Assembly: GCA_018806915.1 (NCBI GenBank)
Contig: JAGKQI010000043.1
Coordinates: 992,001-1,056,000 of the forward strand
DNA from: Phytophthora colocasiae
Lineage: Eukaryota; Oomycota; Peronosporomycetes; Peronosporales; Peronosporaceae
Length of the DNA: 64,000 nucleotides
Direction: 5' to 3'
Position numbers and translations under genes: made by a program. The notes under the pieces are model-generated. The model saw only the letters and a program-made list of their open reading frames with translations. It was not told the DNA's origin and ran no database searches. Shown here piece after piece: positions 10,101 through 19,589 of the stretch. Position 1 is the stretch's first letter. Each line of letters opens with the position of its first letter.

Positions 10101-12186
10101 GGTGGAGTACAAACCCGGAAGACTCAACATAGTGGCCGACGCGTTATCGCGTCGACCTGACTATGCGGAGACGGTCGACGCCAACGCTGTTGGCGTCGTG
10201 AGGACAAGTGTGCCGTCGTCAACGTTGATTGACGACGTGAAGAACGCGTATGCAAGGGATGCAGACGCGAAGGGGCTGCTGGAGTTCCTCGCAGCACCTT
10301 CCGACGTGGCACGTCGGAAGCTAACCCCTCATCTTCGAGCTCGTGTACACCGCTATCGTGTACACGAAGGCCTACTGTTGTACAGTGCAGTAGACGACAA
10401 TGCGGATCGCATTGTCGTTCCGAATGATCATGACCTCCGGTTGAGGATCATGTTCGAGTATCACGATGCCCCCACGGCAGGGCATCCGGGTCGTGAGAAG
10501 ACATACACTCTTCTCACGCGTGACTTCTACTGGCACCACCAGTACAAGTGGGTGCGCAAGTACGTACGTGCTTGCGAGGTTTGTCAACGCGTGAAGCCTG
10601 CGCAGTTCTCGCAGGCTCCCCTTCAATCACTACCGACTCCGTCGGAGTGTTGGCAGTCCATGTCCATGGACTTTGTCTTCGGTCTTCCGCCTGACAGCAA
10701 GCGGAGGACGGGCATCGTTGTCTTTGTGGACAGATTCAGCAAGATGGTTCATCTTGCTGCCGTCCCGGCTACTGTTACAGCCGCGCAGACTGCGCGACTG
10801 TTTGTTGACATGGTGTTCAAACACCATGGCATGCCGCTCGACATTGTGTCGGACCGTGATCCACGCTTCACAGCGCGGTTCTGGCAAAGAAGTGTTTACA
10901 CTTCTTGGTTCACAGTTATTAATGTCGACTGCGGATCATCCGCAGACGGACGGACAGACCGAACGTGTCAACCGTGTATTGGGTGACACGTTGAAGAGCT
11001 ATGCTCACTCGTTCCCGCATTGGAGCGAGTGCTTGCCGATGGCAGAGTTTGCCATCAATAACTCGGTGCATGCATCGACAGGGCATACACCGTTCTACGT
11101 GAACGCCATGAGGCATCCACGATTGCCGAGCATGCTCGGCGGGGTAGCTTCCTCCTTAAGTGGGGGAGGATCTACGGTTGCGTCCGAACAACCGCAGAAT
11201 GCAACTGATAGCAGCACACTATCAGCTGCGGTGACGCGTGCGACGTCTCGTTCGAGCAGGAACGAGCGCGCGATGTCTGTGCCGGGCACAGACATGAGAG
11301 ATGATAGCGAGCAGGCAGGGCCTGCTGCTGACAAGGGCGACAAGCTGAAAGAATTCAGCTCGGGTGCGCTAGACTTTGTCCAGCGAAGACAAGCCGTCAT
11401 ACGGTTTGTCCAAGATGCTATCGCAGCTTCTGTCGATCGACAGAAGCTGAACGCTGATACTGCAACACAAATGAATTCGAAAAGGGTTCATTAGTTTTGT
11501 TAGCTACACAAAACCTACCTAGACATGCAGTGTCTGACTTTGGAGCAAGCTTGCTTGCTCCAAGATTCATTGGGCCGTTCAAAGTACTTGAACGGCATGG
11601 TAACGCGTACCGGCTGGACATACCGTCCAGCATGAGGCTCCACCCGACCTTCTACGTCGGGCGGTTGAAGCCGTACGTGCAGCACGGACTACCTAAGGTT
11701 GGTAGTCCGACTGAGGAGTGCGAGAGGCCTGGAAGGCCTTCTCGAGGCCGTCGACACGGTCGATCAACCGGTTCACTCTCGTCCCAAGACCGGACGAGAG
11801 GTTCGAGGCAGTCTGAGCTGCCTCACAGACCTCAGCACGGAGGACACGAACCTCCTGCTTCAGAGCAGCTATCTCAGCGCTCTGTGTCTGCTCCAGCGCA
11901 GCAACTCGATCGTGCAGGGCACGATCGTCATGGTCATAGCGTTGACCATGCGGAGGGAGTGTTCCCACCCCCTCCGCCGCCGTTGCGCGACGCGCGTGGA
12001 GCGATCCGCTGGATTGTGGAGCGGATCGTGGCTCATAAGAGAACGAACTCTCAAGGGGTTCGTTTTCGTATTCGTTGGAGAGGATTTCCTCCCCATCGAG
12101 ATACATGGGAGCCGCGGAACGTCCTGATGGAGGACGTTCCGGAAATGGTGAGGGCGTACGAAGCCCACCATAACTTGCAGGGTTAA
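7070..12186 (+). pseudogene. pol: Fam1 protease-RT-RNase H-integrase-chromodomain (B)
   Basis: Domains in order: protease (LVDSGASNNFV), linker, RT (YFDDVFV), RNase H (VVCDASDFAIGCAL; YTDH), integrase zinc-binding HHCC region (C pair in CEVCQRVK), and integrase core with D (SMDFVFGLP), D (VSDRDPRFT) and E (TDGQTERVNRVL). A chromodomain (VRFRIRWRGFPPHRDTWEP) ends at 12186. Breaks against the other copies: a frame change near 8200, TGA 8913-8915, an 11-bp deletion in RNase H near 9887 (shared with A), an extra A at 10886-10888, and a short deletion near 11463. The copy must have moved with enzymes supplied in trans, or was damaged after insertion. Confidence 0.88.
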
Positions 12187-13234
12187 ACCCTGCACGAGGA
12201 GTGCTGCGGTCAGCCACAGCACTCGGAGCTTCGCGTGGCACAATACGACCACGGAGCTCCTTGATGTGATGGGGTACACGGACAAGCGTGTACCCCAGGA
12301 TGTCACTTTCGGTAAGACGTGTTGCCAAGGGTTGGCAACACGGGCAGGGTGTGCCAAAGGGAACGGCACATGGGATCCCCGCTTCCATGGACTGTTCATG
12401 GAGGCGTTCACACTTACCACGTGTAGTGTAAGTGTAGTAGCGATCGCGAGCCGCAGCAACGCGCTCGCGATATGCCTTCGGGTCTTTGTTGAAGTTTTCA
12501 ACAAAGGCGTTCCACGACTGACAAAGTGCCTGCCACTCTGGCACTTTGCTCTTGCGCGAAGTCTTCTTCGCTGCATAGTATCGGAGCTCGTGGAAGAGCC
12601 CGATATAGTAGTCGCGTCTTTGAGTCTCGGGCTCAAAGACAACCTTAGCGGTGACGTCGTCGTCGTTGATACTGTTGCATGAGTACAACAGTATCGGGTT
12701 CGGTGGTGAACTAGCACCGAACCGGTCATGGATCTCTGCCTCAGTAGGCATCCATGGTGTGCGCACTAGCGGGTCAGTGCGCGGTGCAGTGAGCGCCCTC
12801 GACATGGGGGACGCTTCATCATCACTGCGCGGACGCTTCGAGCTTGAAGCGTCCGAGGCCTCATCACGAGGTCGTCGAGATCCCACGGGTGGGTCTGACG
12901 TGTCTTCAGACGAAGACACGGGAGCGGGAGCCTTGACATCAACCTCCCCCTCCTCGACATCCTCCTCGTAGTCGAGGATGTCTTCGTAATCCTCTCCAAA
13001 GAGTTCTTTGAGAGGGACAGCAGGATTCTTAATCTCTGCTAGAGAAGAAGACTTCTTCTTCTTCTCATGCTTCTCCTTATGGAGAGCATGGTACTTGGTG
13101 ACAGAGAGCTTCTCTGTCGGACCGCTGGAAGCAGCAGTGAGCACTGCTGAGGTCGTTGTTCCTGCTGCAGAGGCAGCAGGTGAGGCTTGCGCGTCCGCAG
13201 TAGCGGACGGAGACGTGGGCATTGGCGAGTCCAT
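11693..13234 (-). CDS. Fam1 antisense ORF, 513 aa, unknown function
   Basis: This ORF runs opposite to pol, from just inside the 3' LTR into pol, and overlaps the last ~490 bp of pol (integrase tail and chromodomain). The protein starts MDSPMPTSPS and has a Ser/Ala-rich N-terminus and a Lys-rich segment. An acidic stretch (GEDYEDILDYEEDVEEGEVD) and a nuclear-signal-like SSKRPRSDD follow. A likely folded domain spans about residues 160-330 and has a Cys-rich motif (IPCAVPFGTPCPCCQ). The C-terminus is a predicted coiled coil (VAALEQTQSAEIAALKQEV). No signal peptide or membrane segment is visible, so it is not an Env. Comparable antisense ORFs are known in plant Tat-lineage Gypsy elements. Confidence 0.75.
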   Translation of the reverse strand: MDSPMPTSPSATADAQASPAASAAGTTTSAVLTAASSGPTEKLSVTKYHALHKEKHEKKKKSSSLAEIKNPAVPLKELFGEDYEDILDYEEDVEEGEVDVKAPAPVSSSEDTSDPPVGSRRPRDEASDASSSKRPRSDDEASPMSRALTAPRTDPLVRTPWMPTEAEIHDRFGASSPPNPILLYSCNSINDDDVTAKVVFEPETQRRDYYIGLFHELRYYAAKKTSRKSKVPEWQALCQSWNAFVENFNKDPKAYRERVAAARDRYYTYTTRGKCERLHEQSMEAGIPCAVPFGTPCPCCQPLATRLTESDILGYTLVRVPHHIKELRGRIVPREAPSAVADRSTPRAGFNPASYGGLRTPSPFPERPPSGRSAAPMYLDGEEILSNEYENEPLESSFSYEPRSAPQSSGSLHARRATAAEGVGTLPPHGQRYDHDDRALHDRVAALEQTQSAEIAALKQEVRVLRAEVCEAAQTASNLSSGLGTRVNRLIDRVDGLEKAFQASRTPQSDYQP

Positions 13235-13335
13235 TGCGAAATGAACTCGGATTTCTCTCGGGAACTTGAAGGTCTTGTCAAGTTCTATTGATTGACGTAT
13301 CGGGACCGATACGTCGAATCTTAACGGGGGGATGG

Positions 13336-13795
13336 TGTAACGGGGTTACACGTACAAGTGGTTGTACCACTTGTAACTCTAACAGTTAGGATAACTGTTA
13401 GAGGTTGGAAATGGGCCTCAGACCTTGGTGTGCTGTACACACCAAAGGATACATGGGCAAACCACATTATTGGGTGGTTCGTGTGCATTTGTGCATATTA
13501 TTGGTAGAAAGTAACGGGTTTCTACCAATTACTGAGCAGAGTTTCTGCCAACCACACGTTGGCAGACCCTTTAGAAATAGATAACAAACAGTTTTAGGAG
13601 GTCCATAATTGGATTATGCCAAATTCAATAACAGTTCTCATTTTACGGTATTTTGCAGTTTAATTTAGTTATATTTGATTTAATTATACTTATTTAAATA
13701 AGTATATTTAAATTAAGTCTATTCTAATTGCACGCTTCCTCATACACGTAAGCGCACGTGTACGCGATCTAATAGGTCTACGTAGACCCATTACA
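13336..13795 (+). repeat. 3' LTR of element B
   Basis: 460 bp from TGTAACGGGG to CCCATTACA, preceded by the purine tract CGGGGGGATGG (13325-13335). It is followed by the target duplication GTGCA and then the interrupted RT sequence of element A. Confidence 0.92.
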
Positions 13796-13800
13796 GTGCA

Positions 13801-14606
13801 AGTACGTGGAGAACTATGTGGGCAAGATTCGCCCGTTGTCACAGCTTCTTAAGAAAGAAGCTGAGTGGATTCGGACGACCGAGTGCGAGGAGGCATTCGG
13901 TGCAGTCAAGCAGGGCTTGACTGAAGCGCCGATCTTGGCCGTGGCGGACCAAGATCGTCCATTCCACGTAGTGTGCGATGCATCCGACTTCGCAGTCGGA
14001 TGTGCTTTGATGCAGCACGATCACGAAGGGCGTGATCGTTTGGTCTACTCAGCTGAAGCCAGCTGAGCGTAACTACCCCGTACATGACAAGGAACTCCTT
14101 GCCATGAAGTATGCACTCGCAAAGTTCCGAGTGTATCTACTTGGGAGTAGACGGTTCGTGGTCTACACCGACCACGCATCATTGCGGACGGCGATCAAGT
14201 CGCCGCACATCTCGCAACGTATAGCGAGATGGTTGTCCTTCTTCGCGGCGTACAACTTCCGGGTGGAGTACAAACCCGGAAGACTCAACATAGTGGCCGA
14301 CGCGTTATCGCGTCGACCTGACTATGCGGAGACGGTCGACGCCAACGCTGTTGGCGTCGTGAGGACAAGTGTGCCGTCGTCAACGTTGATTGACGACGTG
14401 AAGAACGCGTATGCAAGGGATGCAGACGCGAAGGGGCTGCTGGAGTTCCTCGCAGCACCTTCCGACGTGGCACGTCGGAAGCTAACCCCTCATCTTCGAG
14501 CTCGTGTACACCGCTATCGTGTACACGAAGGCCTACTGTTGTACAGTGCAGTAGACGACAATGCGGATCGCATTGTCGTTCCGAATGATCATGACCTCCG
14601 GTTGAG
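13801..14606 (+). pseudogene. pol: Fam1 RT end and RNase H, 3' part (A)
   Basis: The pol of element A resumes here after B, with the end of RT/connection (YVGKIRPLSQ) and RNase H (VVCDASDFAVGCAL; VVYTDHASLRTA). It carries the same 11-bp deletion as B near 14048, which shifts the frame at RLVYSAEAS. It is cut at 14606 by the Fam2 LTR; the integrase of A is absent from the window. Confidence 0.85.
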
Positions 14607-16257
14607 TGTCGCGAAGTTGGTGCAACTTTTACCGCGGTGCAGGGATATACAGTGAACCTGGAAGTGCGACTACTGATGTGATACCAGAGTCGCACAGCAA
14701 GGTGGGCGTGTGTTACCTTGTGCTCTCCTCGTAGGTTCGTTGTCTTGGTAATGAGACCCTCGCCGGGGTCGTGAGAGTGTTGCTGAGAGTGAGGGTTCCT
14801 TGCGTAGACCGTCGGACGTCCTTCTGGTCCTCACAGGAGCGCTTGAGAGTCGAACGTTTTCTGGTGAACACTTGTGTACACCAGATATTTCTGAAAACAA
14901 AAGAGAAGTTAATACAATGGGAAGTCCAGTAAATAGACTTCCGAGATAACCGCAATATAGAGTTCCGATATACAAATATGTAGCTGCTCTTATTCTTTCC
15001 TGGCCCTTGAGCAGTAGGCTAGTTCTCCAGGTCAACTAGGGAAATGTTCACCAGACACCTGGTCTGTCTGGTATTCCCGTAACTTTCGCGCACCACCCTC
15101 TAATATATAAAGGGAAAATAAACCAATACACTATCAGTTATATAACAGTCTACCGAGCGTCTTGAGAGCGACTGTCTAGCTCCCAAAACCTGTCCAAACG
15201 TACAATATGAAATGGGCTACCGTTAGAGACAAGACAAACGACCCAACTAGGAAATGGAATAGGTGGGTCCTCTCAGGTCTCTACGTTACGCTGATCTCCA
15301 CCTAAAGGGCTTGATAGGTGAGAGATCACACGACTCAAAGCTTTGTCGTGGCCTTACTACCGAAGAACCGACGAATCGACCTTGTGGTTGTAACGCAAAA
15401 TTGAACTCGGGGGTACCGGTCAAATTGAACTCTGGCTATCTATCTCGTATCTCTCTGTCTTCTGTCTTCCATATTCTCATATACACTTGGTCTCAATATA
15501 ACTCAGGAATCTTCACTTGGGCTCACTATGGTAGTCGATGCTGCAGATCTTGTCGAGTCGACGCTTAATGATGTCATTACAGGGATGAGCAGGTTGCGTT
15601 TCACTTGATTGCGTGAGGTCGTGTTGGGTACACTTGGTTTCAGTATGGGGTGGACTTCAGAGTGTCAGAGTCTGGTATCTTGTCCATCAGGGTCTGGAAT
15701 CATGTGCGTCGGAGACATGTTCATCGGAACCATGTACTCCGGAATCATGTACATCAGAGTGAGTGTTTTTAGGGTGCGGAGCACGTATGCTACAACGCAC
15801 GAAGTCCAATTGGGGTATGCGCGGGGTCCGCTACGTCCGGTGCGCGATACTTGGTATCTTGTGGGTAAAATTGTATTCCTTGAACCATCATCGTCACACA
15901 GGACGGCAACGGGATGAGGTCTCTCAGAGATACATTCTTCTGAGAGACTTTCTGCCAACCTTTAGGCACTCATCGTCGGGGAAAGTCCGGTGATCAGACT
16001 GAGTGTTGTTGTCTCTCGGAGTTTGTGCACTTTTCCGAGGAACACTTCTGATCTCTTGGGCCCCTTTGCAGTACACGTGAAGGTTAAATATATATACATA
16101 TAAATATATATATATGTTTCTTCCACAGATCCATCATTGTCGCACGGGACATAACCTCGTCCCACATCTCCCTTTCTCCCACAACCCAGTATACATCCAA
16201 TCACATCACAGCGTAACGTCCATATCTACTCGAAAAATCGTAATTAGCAACGTGTCA
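14607..16257 (-). repeat. Fam2 LTR, shorter variant
   Basis: 1651 bp from TGTCGCGAAG to CGTGTCA. It matches the LTRs 35298-37193 and 49992-51882 but lacks about 240 bp of the degenerate 15-mer repeat region (junction near 15758). It also has an (AT)n tract near 16087-16115. The TG...CA ends hold in both orientations. Confidence 0.85.
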
Positions 16258-16513
16258 ACCGCCCCTCCTGGTCATAATTCGTCAGTGCGGAACTTTCTCC
16301 AAACTGAGCATCATGGCCAGGACAGTACGTCAGAGGTCCCGTGAACATAGTGTAGCTGTGACGCTCTCAAAACTTCCGGGATTTCAGAATCTCTGGTGTC
16401 CTGTCGCTCAGTCTGATTCCATCAGACTCAGAAATAGCCAACTGTCGTATACCACAAACGGCCACATCCCGATTTCCTTTCTGACGAACAAGGCAGAAGA
16501 AGATCCAGCAACC

Positions 16514-18493
16514 ATGGGTTCTCCATCGGCTTCTACTACTGGCGACGCCTCGGGCGCTGGGCCTGCTTCGGCATCCGTAGCATCGCGAGGTGGTGGTGAC
16601 GGTGCTCCCGCATCACCTGGTGGCAGCTCAAGCGCCCCAGCTCACAGTCGAGCGCGTCCGCCGCTCCGAAGCAGGGCGTTGATGCTGCTGACGGCGATGA
16701 GCACGTGAGCATGCCTGAAACGTCCGCGACTTCTACTTCTGTGAGTTCTTCCTCCGGCATCGCAACTCCAGTCCTTAGAGGACCACACATCCTTTCCACT
16801 ACCGAGGCGGACAGTCTGTTTGCGCCTGGGCAGCAACTGCTGGACGACATGACTGTTGACGCCCCTTTCAACTGGGTGGACCCCGCTGAAGGACAGCCAT
16901 TCTTGGTGGGTGTTCCAGCGCTTGCTGAGGACTTTCGTGTGGGAAACCACATAGCGAACATCTACAGGGGGCCAGGCGTTCTGGTGGGCCTCGAGGGCTT
17001 CACGTCGGCAGACATCTCGAAACTGGAGCGTGTTATCCCTGACTTCACCGAAAGTCAGATGCTCGTTCCTCACGTGGATAGCCGTGACCGCCATAATCTT
17101 GAAGCGCACATGGGGTCTGTCGATGTCCATCGGGAGCTGGCCTCAATTCTTCTCCACCTCCCTCATCAGCGTCTCGCCGAGCGAGTGTACAAGACATCCG
17201 GCTATCTGAAGCAGATGGCCGGCGCTCACCGTCGGCTTCGGCTTCAAGTCGAGTCCCAGGGCAACACATCTCTGGTGGACGCTGCCGCCATTCAGAACGA
17301 GTCCGAAGATCTCAAGAGTCAGTGGGTCTTCAACTGCCAGTATTGGCGTCATGAAGTGCTGGACGCCCGGCGTACTGCCAGTGAGGTCGAAGATCGTGTG
17401 AATGCGGAGTCCCAGAATCTCGCGTCGCATTATCAGGACCAGATAGATGCTCTGGAGTCCGAGAAAGCGTCCTTGGAGGAACGCCTGGCGGACTCGCAGG
17501 CGGAGGTCCGATTGCTGAAGGCGCGCCCCATGACCACGGCCACAGATTCCTGGGGTTTTCTGGAGTACCTGTTTGAACACGGGGAATTGAACGGCAGCTG
17601 GGTGCGTCTTCAGGAGCTTCTGGTGAACTTCCAAGAGAGTAAGGCGCCTCCAGGAGACTGGGACACCATCATCAACGTGACCGCGATGGACCAACGCAAA
17701 GCGGCAATTCCAGATTTCCACGAACATCTCGCTAAATATCGGTCCGACCGAGCAGCAGAGGCCAAGAAATCGGTCAAAGTGCTGGATCTGACGGGTGCTG
17801 GCAGTGGTGTGACGGTCTCCGGCGAACATGCTAGTGATCCCACGAAGACAGGCACTCGTCCGGTGAACAAGTCTGTATCGCCCACCAGGTCGACTAAATC
17901 TTCGGGTTCTCCGCTGCTCAAGCCTGCCAGACCTTCTGGGAAACATCGGGTTCGTGTCCCTCAGGATCGCCCCAAGAACTACACGCCTGGCATCGATTCG
18001 GTGCGTCCAGTGAACGCCAGGTCTCCGGTGTCCAAAGACGCCGTTCACACTATGTTACCAGCTGGAGTCGTCTGGGAGGAACTTCGCCCTGGACCTGCGC
18101 TTGGCTCTGCTCGCTGGCATCGCTTACGAGACCGCGATGAAGTGGCTTCGTACGGACAAGCCTGCCCACAGCCTGTTCACGGGGCGCCCCTTGGTACAAA
18201 TGCTAGTGAGCATGATGTACTGGTGCAAGCTGAATCAGACCCCGTGGACTTCGTACGTCCCAGAGACGTATTACAAGATGGCTGAGGAGGAACTGCGCCG
18301 TCTTCAGAAGAACGATGTGGAGCCACCGGTCTGGGAGACACTGGACGCTCACGTCCCGTATCCTATCAGTGAGCCTGAGTCCACAGAGGATGACCCTCAG
18401 AAGGACCCAGACTTCAAGACGTCTGGTGAACAAGAATCCGCATCCAGCGACAGTGAGTCTGACGACGAAAGTGTCGAGCGGCAACAGCAATGA
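16514..18493 (+). pseudogene. Fam2 antisense coding region, N-terminal part
   Basis: This lies antisense to the Fam2 pol direction. It starts MGSPSASTTG about 255 bp from the LTR. A one-base loss near 16640 breaks the start from the long frame 16705-18285; another shift near 18060 continues in the frame ending 18493. The protein has a Ser/Ala-rich N-terminus, then a conserved domain (EGQPFLVGVPALAEDFRVGN) and a coiled coil (DALESEKASLEERLADSQAE). A Ser/Pro-rich tail and an acidic C-terminus follow. No known family is recognised. The copy in 37443-39600 aligns throughout but has a large deletion. Confidence 0.65.
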
Positions 18494-19515
18494 TTCTGAC
18501 GACGATGAGTGGTCATTCGCATGCCGGCAACAAGTGTCCACGAGACTACGAGTCTAGTGATTCTGATGACTCGGGTCCGATAATCCCCACCAAGAAGTCC
18601 AAGCGGGATAGTGTACACGAGGCATCAAGGTCCAAGTCAAGCGGTCAGAAGTCCGGTGGCGCCTCCACGTCAAGTCTCAAGAGCAAGAAGTCCGGTGGTT
18701 CGCCCAAGTCGAGCTCCAAGGACAAGAAGTCTCAAGACTCCAAGTCGCCTAAGAGTTCTTCGGGCAAGCGACCTTCTGGTAAACTCCGGAAGTCGAGTCT
18801 GGTGTCCAAGTCGTACAAGTCGTTGACACCAAAGGAGTTGTTAACGATCGAGGCTCCGGACACACATTGTTCGTCGTGGCTGTATTATGGTATCCCGGTC
18901 CAGCCGACCAGTGACACCAAGACGGCCATCGGGCAGACTCCCGGGTTCCCAGACTTCGAGCCCCACAGACACAGTCTGGCACGTTTGAAGAAACGCTGGA
19001 ATTCCAAGAAGTACCAAGCTCTGCTGGACGAAGTGCCAGCTCCCTGGGAGGTCATGTACCAGAACCGCCGGACTGAGCTGTACTTTCACCGGCGTGAAGA
19101 CCTCTATCCCTTGGTTCAGGCGGACATCGAAGAGCTTGCGTCTCTCATGAGCAAGCACGCCCAAGCGCTGTGGGAACGCACTCACTGGGTGATAATGGAT
19201 CCCGATGAGGACCTGCTGTCCGGTGAACAGCACAAGGAACGTGGGCTCCGACGTGCGTCTCTACTACGCGAATATCGAGGGGCAGTATCCAAGATTCTGA
19301 AGCACAAGGATTTCCCGGAGACGCTCATGTTCGAGCCTGGTATCTGGAAGATCCCGGACAAATATTGCCGATGGATCTGGCAGGACCCACGTGCGCGTGA
19401 GATCGGAGGACCCAAGTGCCTGAGCTTGCGCAAGCAACTTGAAGCCATCGACGCGGCGGAACCGGTTAGCGTAAGGCAGCCGCTGCTGTTGAGCCTTGCG
19501 ATGTGTTGCAGTTAA
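18490..19515 (+). CDS. Fam2 antisense coding region, C-terminal part
   Basis: The ATG overlaps the preceding stop (ATGA at 18490-18493), suggesting either coupled translation or a frameshifted single ORF. The protein begins with acidic and Ser/Lys-rich low complexity (repeated SSK, KSGG) with a nuclear-signal-like PTKKSKR. A likely globular domain of about 200 aa follows (WLYYGIPVQPTSDTK; RLKKRWNSKKYQALLDEVPA; WVIMDPDEDLL). The last 17 residues (from about 19464) are read from foreign DNA after the truncation. Function unknown. Confidence 0.6.
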   Translation: MILTTMSGHSHAGNKCPRDYESSDSDDSGPIIPTKKSKRDSVHEASRSKSSGQKSGGASTSSLKSKKSGGSPKSSSKDKKSQDSKSPKSSSGKRPSGKLRKSSLVSKSYKSLTPKELLTIEAPDTHCSSWLYYGIPVQPTSDTKTAIGQTPGFPDFEPHRHSLARLKKRWNSKKYQALLDEVPAPWEVMYQNRRTELYFHRREDLYPLVQADIEELASLMSKHAQALWERTHWVIMDPDEDLLSGEQHKERGLRRASLLREYRGAVSKILKHKDFPETLMFEPGIWKIPDKYCRWIWQDPRAREIGGPKCLSLRKQLEAIDAAEPVSVRQPLLLSLAMCCS

Positions 19516-19589
19516 CAGCTCACTGTAGGCGTCTGCGATGCTTGAGCACATTTGCGAGTGACTTCTTCGTAAACTGAATGAGCTGGTCG

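Larger units (their letters stand above)
5596..13795 (+). mobile_element. Fam1 LTR retrotransposon B, nested in A
   Basis: An 8.2-kb Ty3/Gypsy element runs from TGTAACGG at 5596 to CATTACA ending 13795. It is flanked by the 5-bp duplication GTGCA (5591-5595 and 13796-13800). Order: LTR, primer site, gag, frameshift, protease, RT, RNase H, integrase, chromodomain, antisense ORF, polypurine tract (13325-13335), LTR. Its two LTRs are nearly identical, so the insertion is recent. It landed in the RT gene of another copy of its own family. Confidence 0.92.
14607..19464 (-). mobile_element. Truncated Fam2 Gypsy element
   Basis: A Fam2 3' LTR (14607-16257) is followed by the Fam2 antisense coding region. 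Similarity to the full element (37194-39478) ends at about 19464. Pol, gag and the 5' LTR are missing. By comparison with 35298-51882 the element's sense strand is minus. It interrupts RNase H/integrase of Fam1 element A. The right side abuts a decayed cellular gene, so a deletion probably removed the rest. Confidence 0.8.

Noticed and set aside
10630..10887. Short minus-strand ORFs across Fam1 RNase H and integrase
   Set aside because: They are complements of pol with no protein features; they recur in every Fam1 copy only because pol does.
11693..13234. Retroviral-type envelope gene
   Set aside because: It is antisense to pol and has no signal peptide or membrane segment.
14607..16257. Protein-coding ORFs inside Fam2 LTRs (such as 15263-15568 or 15609-15917)
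   Set aside because: They lie in the LTR and are not kept open equally in the three LTR copies.
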